5,261 nt of DNA from Clostridiales bacterium. GTDB lineage: Bacteria > Bacillota > Clostridia > Christensenellales > Aristaeellaceae. Below are positions 1 through 4,573 of this stretch, piece after piece; positions within the stretch are counted from its first letter, which is position 1, and every line of letters begins with the position of its first letter. The translations under genes were made by a program, and so were the position numbers. The stretch covers positions 1 through 5,261 of the forward strand of contig DXVG01000147.1 of assembly GCA_019409045.1 (NCBI GenBank). The letters are read 5' to 3'. Below the pieces are notes generated by a model that ran no database searches, had not been told where the DNA came from, and was given only the letters and a program-made list of their open reading frames with translations.

Positions 1-324
1 GCGTTTGCCCGCGAGTTCACCCCCGGCATCACCGCCGTGTCGGTCAACGAGGGCCGCGGAAACGGCGTGACCTCCATCCACCCGGACGAGGCCGTGGAGC
101 GCATCGAGGCCGCCGCCGCCGAGGCTGTGCGCAACGCCGCGAACTGCAAGGTGCCCATGCCCGAACACTTCCACATCGAGGTGGACTTTACCAAGCACCA
201 CGTCGCCTACTCCAAGAGCTTCTACCCCGGCGCGTCGCTCAAGGACGACAAATTCGTCTGCTTTGACAGCGACGACTGGTACGAGGTGCTGCGCTTCTGC
301 CACTTCGTGCTCAGCGACGGCTGA
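1..324 (+). CDS. M55 family D-aminopeptidase (DppA-like), C-terminal part only
   Basis: This is the last 107 codons of a gene that starts before the window; frame 1 is open from base 1 to the TGA at 322-324. The visible protein begins AFAREFTPGITAVSVNEGRG and continues with an IHPDEAVERIEAAAAEAV helix. It ends with a strand ending in EVDF, a PGASL turn and a final DSDDWYEVLRF helix. This order matches the C-terminal part of M55 peptidases: a VAVKxGxG-like strand, a helix starting with P-x-x-A, a V-x-F strand, a PG turn and a (S/A)DDYxE helix. M55 enzymes such as Bacillus subtilis DppA are zinc aminopeptidases that release N-terminal D-amino acids from short peptides, probably for peptidoglycan peptide recycling. 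Family members are about 270 residues, so more than half is missing. The known zinc ligands lie in that missing part, so activity cannot be judged here. An internal GTG at 37 is in frame but is not a start. The gene is convergent with the next one. The family call is fairly sure; the substrate is not. Confidence 0.82.
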   Translation, partial: AFAREFTPGITAVSVNEGRGNGVTSIHPDEAVERIEAAAAEAVRNAANCKVPMPEHFHIEVDFTKHHVAYSKSFYPGASLKDDKFVCFDSDDWYEVLRFCHFVLSDG

Positions 325-360
325 CCGACGGCCCGCCCCGTCCACATCCTCAAACGCAAA

Positions 361-394
361 CGCGCCCTCCCCGCAAAAAATCGGGGAGGGCGCG
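361..394 (-). terminator. Perfect 13-bp hairpin between convergent genes, probable terminator
   Basis: Bases 361-373 (CGCGCCCTCCCCG) pair perfectly with 382-394 around an 8-nt loop (CAAAAAAT). Read on the - strand, the stem starts 2 nt after the TAG stop of the ACT/metallo-beta-lactamase gene and is followed by TTTGCGTTTGAG, a broken T-rich tail, so it fits best as that gene's intrinsic terminator. Read on the + strand it lies 36 nt after the M55 stop but is followed by CCCTATCC, without a T-run, so for M55 it would act only as a weak or Rho-aided stop or as 3'-end protection. Confidence 0.75.
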
Positions 395-396
395 CC

Positions 397-1833
397 CTAT
401 CCGTCCACGTTCACGGTTTTGGCCTCGCCGTGCCCGCCAAACAGCAGCCACCTGCCGGGCTCGAGCAGCCCAAACAGCGCCTGCCGCTCCTGCGCGGCGA
501 GCGCGGCGTCGCTGTCCACGCCGGTCATCAGGTAGGGCGCGAGCCGATTGAACTGCGCCTGCTCGGGCGTGAAGCCGTGTACGTTGACGTATATGTCGCC
601 GGTAAAGAGTATGCGCAGCCGCCGCTCCACCAGCACGATCTCCCCGCGCACATGCCCGCCCGCGCCCTCGTACACGTCGAAGGCCAGGGCGTGCGTCTCC
701 AGCCTGCCGATGGGAAGGAGCAGCCCCTCCGGCCGGGCGCCGCGCGCGTCGATCGTCCGCAGCCGCGCGCCCTCCGGCGGCGCGTAGCCCGAGAGGATCT
801 TGCTGATGCGCACATAGGGCGCGTGCAGGGGGTTCTCCTCGCGGAAGTTGTCCTCGCCCCGCTGCTCGCGCGCGAAGTTTTCAAGGCACGCCGCGCTCAG
901 GTATACGCGGGAAAACTCGTTGAGCAGCCCGCAGTGGTCCACGTCCGCGTGCGTGATCACCGCATCGCACGCGCCCGGCCGAAACGCGGGAAACAGCTCG
1001 CTCCACACGCGCAGCGCCTCCGCCCGGTAGCAGGCAAACCCCGTGTCCACAAACAGCAGGCCCTCCGGCCCCTCGAGCACGCAGGTGTTGCTGCCGCAGG
1101 GCGGCTCGATCAGCGTGGCGGAAAAGCCCCCGGCCAGCTCGTGGCGCGTCACGCGCGGCTGGTAGGCGTCCCCGCGGCAGGCGCACAGCCGGTCGGCAAA
1201 GCGCGCGATGTACTCAAACGTCTTGTACGGCGGGTTGGACGCGCGGTCCAGAAGCTCCATGACCATGTTCGAGTGGATCATCAGGCTCTGCTTCTGCGCG
1301 TCGTTCAGCCGCGCCTTCTCCGCGATGCGGTTGACGAAGGAGACGTAGAACACCGTGTTGTCCAGCACGCGCTCGGTCTCGTCGTAGCGTATGATGCGCA
1401 GATCGCACAGCGCGGTCGCCTGCCGGATGAAGCGCGATACGCTCGCGCTGTCCTCCACCAGCAGCCCCATGCGAAACGCCTGATAGCCGCTCCCGTCCGC
1501 CTGCGAGCTGATGTAGGATATGTTGAAGCGGAAGCGGTCGATCAGCTTGAGCACCGGCAGGACGCTCCCCGGCACGTCGCGCAGCCGGAACTCCATCAGA
1601 AGCACGCTCGCCGCGGCGTCCGTCTGGCGCAGATAGCCCATGGCCAGCAGCCGCCGGGTCGCCTCCTCCAGCGTGGAGGCGTCGCCCTCGGCCTCCAGAA
1701 ACAGTATGTGCGTGTCCACGGCCTTGTTGTAGCTCACGCGCGTTATGTTCAGCCCCAGCGAGGACATCACCTCGCTCGCCGCCATGAACGCGCCGACGCG
1801 GTCGGGCATGTTGGTTGCAAACGTCCGCTTCAT
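397..1833 (-). CDS. ACT-ACT-metallo-beta-lactamase fold protein
   Basis: The protein is 478 residues from the chosen ATG. Residues 1-70 and about 78-150 look like two ACT domains: the first opens MKRTFATNMPDRVGAFMAAS, and the second holds the typical R-D-V-P-G-S-V turn (85-91). ACT domains usually bind amino acids or other small ligands. A helical stretch of unknown function follows (about 152-225), then a metallo-beta-lactamase (MBL) domain from about 235. MBL marks are GLLFVDTG (258-265), THADVDH (294-300), GGHVRGE (392-398), LFTGD (409-413) and FGGHGE (465-470). These give likely metal ligands H295, D297, D299, H300, H394, D413 and H468. The motif is H-x-D-x-D-H instead of the commoner H-x-H-x-D-H. 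No signal peptide or membrane segment is seen, so it should be cytoplasmic. The substrate is unknown; a hydrolase tuned by an amino acid is inference. An ATG 15 nt further upstream (1846-1848) is in frame but has no ribosome binding site. The gene is transcribed divergently from the importer operon and is probably monocistronic. Confidence 0.85.
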   Translation of the reverse strand: MKRTFATNMPDRVGAFMAASEVMSSLGLNITRVSYNKAVDTHILFLEAEGDASTLEEATRRLLAMGYLRQTDAAASVLLMEFRLRDVPGSVLPVLKLIDRFRFNISYISSQADGSGYQAFRMGLLVEDSASVSRFIRQATALCDLRIIRYDETERVLDNTVFYVSFVNRIAEKARLNDAQKQSLMIHSNMVMELLDRASNPPYKTFEYIARFADRLCACRGDAYQPRVTRHELAGGFSATLIEPPCGSNTCVLEGPEGLLFVDTGFACYRAEALRVWSELFPAFRPGACDAVITHADVDHCGLLNEFSRVYLSAACLENFAREQRGEDNFREENPLHAPYVRISKILSGYAPPEGARLRTIDARGARPEGLLLPIGRLETHALAFDVYEGAGGHVRGEIVLVERRLRILFTGDIYVNVHGFTPEQAQFNRLAPYLMTGVDSDAALAAQERQALFGLLEPGRWLLFGGHGEAKTVNVDG

Positions 1834-1840
1834 CCGCACG

Positions 1841-1846
1841 CCTCCC
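1841..1846 (-). promoter_or_regulatory. Ribosome binding site that fixes the start of the ACT-MBL gene
   Basis: On the - strand GGGAGG (1846 to 1841) sits 7 nt before the ATG at 1833-1831. The alternative in-frame ATG at 1848-1846 overlaps this site and is preceded by ACACACGAAGC, with no Shine-Dalgarno sequence. This favours the shorter 478-residue protein over the 483-residue version. Confidence 0.8.
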
Positions 1847-1873
1847 ATGCGCTTCGTGTGTATAAACGCACAC

Positions 1874-1901
1874 AGTATAGCACGCGCAGCACCATAGGCA
1901 A
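1874..1901 (-). promoter_or_regulatory. Probable sigma-A promoter of the ACT-MBL gene
   Basis: On the - strand, TTGCCT (1901-1896) and TATACT (1879-1874) are 16 nt apart, and the -10 box is preceded by TGC, making an extended -10 (TGnTATACT). Transcription would start near 1867, leaving an untranslated leader of about 34 nt with the GGGAGG site. The -10 matches TATAAT in 5 of 6 bases and the -35 matches TTGACA in 4 of 6. A weak 14-bp dyad (GGTT at 1906-1909, AACC at 1916-1919) lies just upstream of the -35 and could be a regulator site, though its arms are short. Confidence 0.6.
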
Positions 1902-2174
1902 AGCTGGTTCGTGTTAACCTTCATGGCAAAATACAAATAAATATCCAAATATCGGGCATATTTATGCACGATCGCCCGAAAACGGCGCTCGGCGAGCTTT
2001 TCCGGGATTTTGACCGCGCAAAGCGAATTGTTCGCGTGGATAAAATTGCAAAAGCAAGCAAAATGTGGCGTAGCAAGCGCGTTTTTTGCATATTCAAACC
2101 CGCAAAATTGCGGGCGCGCCGCGCCGCGAGGGTTGTGTAACGCATATTATTCCATCGAATTAACACAAATGCCA
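1902..2174. other. Non-coding divergent spacer with small dyads
   Basis: This stretch lies between the two divergent promoters. I find no credible gene: the open frames that cross it have no ribosome binding site and no recognisable protein. Base composition changes sharply, with an A/T-rich block at about 1926-1968 inside GC-rich surroundings. Visible dyads are an imperfect stem CCCGAAAA (1975-1982) with TTTTCCGGG (1998-2006) enclosing GCTC-GGC-GAGC, the dyad GCGAA-TTG-TTCGC (2023-2035), and CCCGCAA-AA-TTGCGGG (2099-2114). The sequence AAAATTGC occurs twice, at 2043-2050 and 2104-2111. A T6 run at 2082-2087 follows a weak imperfect stem. These could be operator sites for either promoter, but no known operator consensus is recognised. 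Confidence 0.4.
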
Positions 2175-2203
2175 TTGACGCGGGGAATGCGCGGTGATAC
2201 GAT
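2175..2203 (+). promoter_or_regulatory. Probable sigma-A promoter of the liv-type operon
   Basis: TTGACG (2175-2180) and TACGAT (2198-2203) are separated by exactly 17 nt, and TGA directly before the -10 supplies an extended -10 element. The -35 matches the consensus in 5 of 6 bases and the -10 in 4 of 6. Transcription would begin near 2210, giving a leader of about 140 nt before the substrate-binding protein gene. It is the best-spaced promoter-like pair I found upstream of 2352. Confidence 0.68.
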
Positions 2204-2214
2204 AAGGAAAATTC

Positions 2215-2322
2215 ACCGCGAGAGCGGACAACCTGAGGAAACGCGAGCGCGGGTAGGGCCCGAAAACCGCTCGCGGTTCGTCGTTGTAGCGACTGCGTAT
2301 GCGCGCGTCGCAATGCGCGCGT
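2215..2322 (+). promoter_or_regulatory. Structured 5' leader of the liv-type operon, possible RNA regulator
   Basis: The leader can form successive hairpins. They are CCGC-GAGA-GCGG (2216-2227, GNRA-type loop); an 8-bp perfect stem CGCGAGCG (2242-2249) with CGCTCGCG (2268-2275) that encloses CGGG (2250-2253) with CCCG (2259-2262); a small GTCG/CGAC stem (2280-2293); and a stem of about 8 bp at 2299-2306 with 2315-2322. A competing fold also exists: ACCGCG (2215-2220) plus AGCGG (2223-2227) can pair with CCGCT (2267-2271) plus CGCGGT (2272-2277). That would break the first two hairpins. The last stem ends 15 nt before the AGGAGGG ribosome binding site. I do not recognise a known riboswitch, T-box or leader-peptide signature. 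The only small ORF in the leader that overlaps the gene start (2299-2355, 18 codons) has no ribosome binding site and no run of Leu, Ile or Val codons. A regulatory role is inference. Confidence 0.42.
2299..2322 (+). repeat. Tandem pair of a 10-bp direct repeat before the binding-protein gene
   Basis: ATGCGCGCGT occurs at 2299-2308 and again at 2313-2322, separated by CGCA, so the copies are 14 bp apart start to start. Because GCGCGC is self-complementary, the two copies can also pair as a hairpin in RNA, with the loop at 2307-2314. The following sequence (TTCGTTAG) has only a weak T content, so it is not a clear terminator. Confidence 0.55.
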
Positions 2323-2351
2323 TTCGTTAGTAAATTCAGGAGGGACAGAAC

Positions 2352-3500
2352 ATGAAAAAGACGCTTGTGGCAATGTTACTGGTCGTAGCGATGGCGCTGA
2401 CGATGGTTTCCGGCGCGTTTGCCGAGGAAGCCGCCATCAAGATCGGCCTGATTGGCCCCATGACCGGCGCGGCCGCCAGCTACGGCGTGTCCGTGGCGCA
2501 GGGCGCGGAGCTGGCCGTCGGCGAGGTCAATGCGCTGGGTGGCGTACAGCTCGAGCTGAACGTGCAGGACGACGAGCACGATCCGGAAATGTCCGTCAAC
2601 GCATATAACACGCTGTGGGATTGGGGCGCGCAGATGATCATCGGCACCGTCACCACCTCCCCGTGCATCGCGGTGGCCGCCGAGGCCTATAACGACCGCA
2701 TGTTCATGCTCACCCCGTCGGCCTCGTCCACGGACGTCATCGCCGACAAGGACAACGTCTACCAGATCTGCTTCACCGACCCGGCGCAGGGCTCCGCCTC
2801 GGCGCAGTACATCGCCGAGCACGCGCTGGCCACCAAGGTCGCCGTGATCTACAACAACGCCGACGCCTACTCCACCGGCATCTACCAGACCTTTGAGGCC
2901 GAGGCCGGCGAGCTCGGGCTGGAGGTCGTCTCCGTGACCACCTTCACCGACGAGACCACCGACTTCTCCGTGCAGCTGACCGAGGCGCGCGAGGCGGGCG
3001 CGGAGCTTGTGTTCCTGCCCATCTACTACACCCCCGCTTCGATGATCCTCCAGCAGGCCGCGAACATGGAGTTCAGCCCCATCTTCTTCGGCGTGGACGG
3101 CATGGACGGCATCCTCAACATCGAGGGCTTCGACACCTCCCTTGCCGAGGGCGTGATGCTGCTCACCCCCTTCTCCGCCGACGCCACCGATGAACTGACC
3201 GTCAACTTCGTCACCGCCTACGAGGCCGCCTACGGCGCCACGCCCGACCAGTTCGCCGCCGACGCCTACGACGCGGTCTACACGCTCTACGCCGCCATCA
3301 ACGCCGCGGGCATCACCGCCGAGACCTCCACCGAGGACTGCTGCGAGATGCTCATCGAGGCCATCCAGGGCCTTGAGATCGCGGGCGTGACCGGCACCAT
3401 GACCTGGGACGCCACCGGCGCGGTCACCAAGGACCCGACCGCCGTGCGCATCGAGAACGGCGTCTACGTCGGCTTCGACGTGGACGGCGCCGCCGAATAA
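2352..3500 (+). CDS. livJ: LivJ/LivK-type ABC transporter substrate-binding protein
   Basis: This 382-residue protein is the extracytoplasmic receptor of a branched-chain amino acid type importer; it captures the ligand and delivers it to the LivH/LivM channel. AGGAGGG (2338-2344) lies 7 nt before the ATG. Residues 1-24 form a signal peptide: MKKT, a hydrophobic core (5-19) and an AFA|E cleavage site at 24/25. The mature part has the class I periplasmic-binding-protein fold marks of the family: IGLIGPMTGAAASYG (31-45), GTVTTSP (98-104), LTPSASS (120-126) where a backbone and Ser/Thr pocket binds the amino-acid group in relatives, NADAYSTG (169-176), TDFSVQLTEARE (203-214) and FAADAYDAVY (301-310). 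It has no lipobox cysteine, unusual for a Gram-positive receptor. By my count the mature protein has 54 Asp/Glu against 7 Lys/Arg. Its cysteines are at 105, 140, 330 and 331. It is followed by the matching permeases. The true ligand (Leu/Ile/Val, or another amino acid, amide or urea) cannot be read from the sequence. Confidence 0.92.
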   Translation: MKKTLVAMLLVVAMALTMVSGAFAEEAAIKIGLIGPMTGAAASYGVSVAQGAELAVGEVNALGGVQLELNVQDDEHDPEMSVNAYNTLWDWGAQMIIGTVTTSPCIAVAAEAYNDRMFMLTPSASSTDVIADKDNVYQICFTDPAQGSASAQYIAEHALATKVAVIYNNADAYSTGIYQTFEAEAGELGLEVVSVTTFTDETTDFSVQLTEAREAGAELVFLPIYYTPASMILQQAANMEFSPIFFGVDGMDGILNIEGFDTSLAEGVMLLTPFSADATDELTVNFVTAYEAAYGATPDQFAADAYDAVYTLYAAINAAGITAETSTEDCCEMLIEAIQGLEIAGVTGTMTWDATGAVTKDPTAVRIENGVYVGFDVDGAAE

Positions 3501-3515
3501 AAGCGCGCGCTTCCC

Positions 3516-3544
3516 GGCCCGGCCCCGCGACCCGGGGCCGGGCC
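3516..3544 (+). terminator. Strong intercistronic hairpin after the binding-protein gene (attenuator or mRNA stabiliser)
   Basis: GGCCCGGCCCC (3516-3526) pairs perfectly with GGGGCCGGGCC (3534-3544) around a 7-nt loop, 15 nt after the TAA stop. All 11 pairs are G-C. The following bases (TTCGGGATATGG) lack a T-run, so this is not a classical full terminator. Its place, between a receptor gene and its permease genes, fits a partial terminator or a 3'-end block against exonucleases that keeps receptor mRNA more abundant than permease mRNA. That role is known for other binding-protein operons and is inferred here. Confidence 0.6.
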
Positions 3545-3576
3545 TTCGGGATATGGATCCCCGCGCCCTTCTCGGG

Positions 3577-3624
3577 CGATCAACGGTAATCAGCCGGAGC
3601 GGAAGGACTGGTTACCGTTGGTTG
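3577..3624 (+). repeat. Long inverted repeat between livJ and livH
   Basis: Bases 3577-3593 can pair with 3608-3624 as a 17-bp uninterrupted stem with three G-U wobbles; its core CAACGGTAA (3581-3589) with TTACCGTTG (3612-3620) is perfect. The 14-nt loop (3594-3607) is purine-rich, CCGGAGCGGAAGGA, and contains Shine-Dalgarno-like GGAG and AAGGA. A smaller hairpin, CGCCC (3564-3568) with GGGCG (3574-3578), abuts it on the left. There is no T-tract after the stem. It could be a processing site, a protein-binding RNA element or a short dispersed repeat; the sequence alone does not decide. Confidence 0.55.
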
Positions 3625-3663
3625 CTTGAATGGGCGCACAGACAAAGCGGCGCGCGTCGCCGC

Positions 3664-3675
3664 AGGGGGTGGAAG
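3664..3675 (+). promoter_or_regulatory. Ribosome binding site that fixes the start of livH
   Basis: The G-rich AGGGGGTGGAAG (3664-3675) lies just before the ATG at 3679 and is a plausible anti-16S pairing region. The frame stays open back to an ATG at 3553, but that longer start would add 42 Arg-rich residues encoded by the hairpin region, with no good ribosome binding site. Homologous LivH proteins begin with a short segment directly before the first membrane helix, as the 3679 start gives. Confidence 0.75.
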
Positions 3676-3678
3676 CCT

Positions 3679-4563
3679 ATGACACTGTTCCTTTCCTATC
3701 TCATCAACGGCATCAGCCTGGGCAGCATCTACGCCATCATCGCCCTGGGCTACACCATGGTGTACGGCATCGCCCGCATGCTCAACTTCGCCCATGGCGA
3801 TGTCATCATGGTCGGCGCGTACGTCTGCTTCTGCGCCACGCAGTACCTCGGCATGCCCGCGGTGCTGGGCGTGCTGGTGGCCATGGTGGCCTGCACGGCG
3901 CTGGGCGTGACCATCGAGCGCCTCGCCTACCGCCCCCTGCGGCAGGCGGCGTCGCTGGCCGTGCTCATCACCGCCATCGGCATGAGCTATCTTCTGCAAA
4001 ACCTGGCGCTGCTGATCTGGGGGCCGAACCCCAAGAGCTTTTCCTCCGTCGTGAGCATCGGCTCCATATCGCTGTTTGACGGCGCGCTGCTCATCAGCGG
4101 CGAGACCATCGTCACCGTGCTTGCCAACATCGTCATCATGGTGGCGCTGACGCAGTTCACCGGCCGCACCAAGATGGGCAAGGCCATGCGCGCCGTGTCC
4201 GAGGACCGCGGCGCGGCGGAGCTGATGGGCATCAACGTAAACCACACCATCGCCCTGACCTTTGCCATCGGCTCGGCGCTGGCGGCGGTGGCGGGCGCGC
4301 TCTTGTGCTCGTCCTATCCCACGCTGCAGCCCACCACCGGCTCCATGCCGGGCATCAAGGCGTTTACCGCGGCGGTATTTGGCGGCATCGGCTCCATCCC
4401 CGGGGCGATGATCGGCGGCATACTGCTGGGCGTGATCGAGATCCTCGGCCGCGCCTACGTCTCCACGGAGCTGGGCGACGCGTTCGTGTTCGCGGTGCTG
4501 ATCGTGGTGCTGCTGGTCAAGCCCACGGGCCTGTTGGGCAAAAAGGTCAGCGAGAAAGTGTGA
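3679..4563 (+). CDS. livH: LivH-type branched-chain amino acid ABC transporter permease
   Basis: This 294-residue integral membrane protein should pair with LivM to form the channel of the importer in the cytoplasmic membrane. It is almost wholly hydrophobic, with about eight membrane segments, and has the usual family length. The first part carries the LivH signature NGISLGSIYAIIALGYTMVYG (10-30, split by the first helix) followed by MLNFAHGD (34-41). The cytoplasmic coupling loop that docks on the ATPase is at about 166-187: MGKAMRAVSEDRGAAELMGI, then N-V. A later FGGIGSIPGAMIGG (234-247) is also typical of the family, as is the C-terminal KPTGLLGKK (281-289). I chose the start at 3679 because of the ribosome binding site at 3664-3675 and the fit to family length. 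The stop is 10 nt before the livM start, so the two genes are probably translated as a pair. Confidence 0.93.
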   Translation: MTLFLSYLINGISLGSIYAIIALGYTMVYGIARMLNFAHGDVIMVGAYVCFCATQYLGMPAVLGVLVAMVACTALGVTIERLAYRPLRQAASLAVLITAIGMSYLLQNLALLIWGPNPKSFSSVVSIGSISLFDGALLISGETIVTVLANIVIMVALTQFTGRTKMGKAMRAVSEDRGAAELMGINVNHTIALTFAIGSALAAVAGALLCSSYPTLQPTTGSMPGIKAFTAAVFGGIGSIPGAMIGGILLGVIEILGRAYVSTELGDAFVFAVLIVVLLVKPTGLLGKKVSEKV

Positions 4564-4573
4564 GGTGAGACGC

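Noticed and set aside
430..1917. Long open frame on the + strand opposite the ACT-MBL gene (495 codons)
   Set aside because: It is antisense to a gene with clear domains, is full of Arg, Gln, His and Pro as expected for the reverse frame of GC-rich code, and has no ribosome binding site or recognisable family.
2010..2046. Second promoter TTGACC with GATAAA or TAAAAT on the + strand
   Set aside because: Spacing of 23-25 nt is too long for a sigma-A promoter; the pair at 2175-2203 is much better.
2058..2090. Terminator-like GCAAAA...TTTTGC stem with a T6 run, hinting at a small RNA gene in the spacer
   Set aside because: The stem is imperfect with weak interior pairing, and I found no promoter at suitable spacing upstream: TTGACC at 2010-2015 is 23-25 nt from the nearest -10-like sequence.
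2010..2330. Possible 106-codon gene in the divergent spacer, + strand
   Set aside because: It has no ribosome binding site, its frame runs through the promoter and leader hairpins of the liv-type operon, and the product resembles nothing known.
2299..2355. 18-codon leader peptide ORF overlapping the binding-protein start (ATGA)
   Set aside because: The overlap is suggestive of coupling, but there is no Shine-Dalgarno sequence before it and no run of Leu, Ile or Val codons that an attenuator peptide would need.
1921..2373. Possible 150-codon gene on the - strand in the spacer
   Set aside because: It would begin inside the binding-protein gene, lacks a ribosome binding site, and its sequence looks random, with many Arg and Ser.
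3553..3678. N-terminal extension of LivH by 42 residues
   Set aside because: The extension is encoded by the intercistronic hairpins, is Arg-rich and unlike LivH N-termini, and the ATG at 3679 has its own ribosome binding site.
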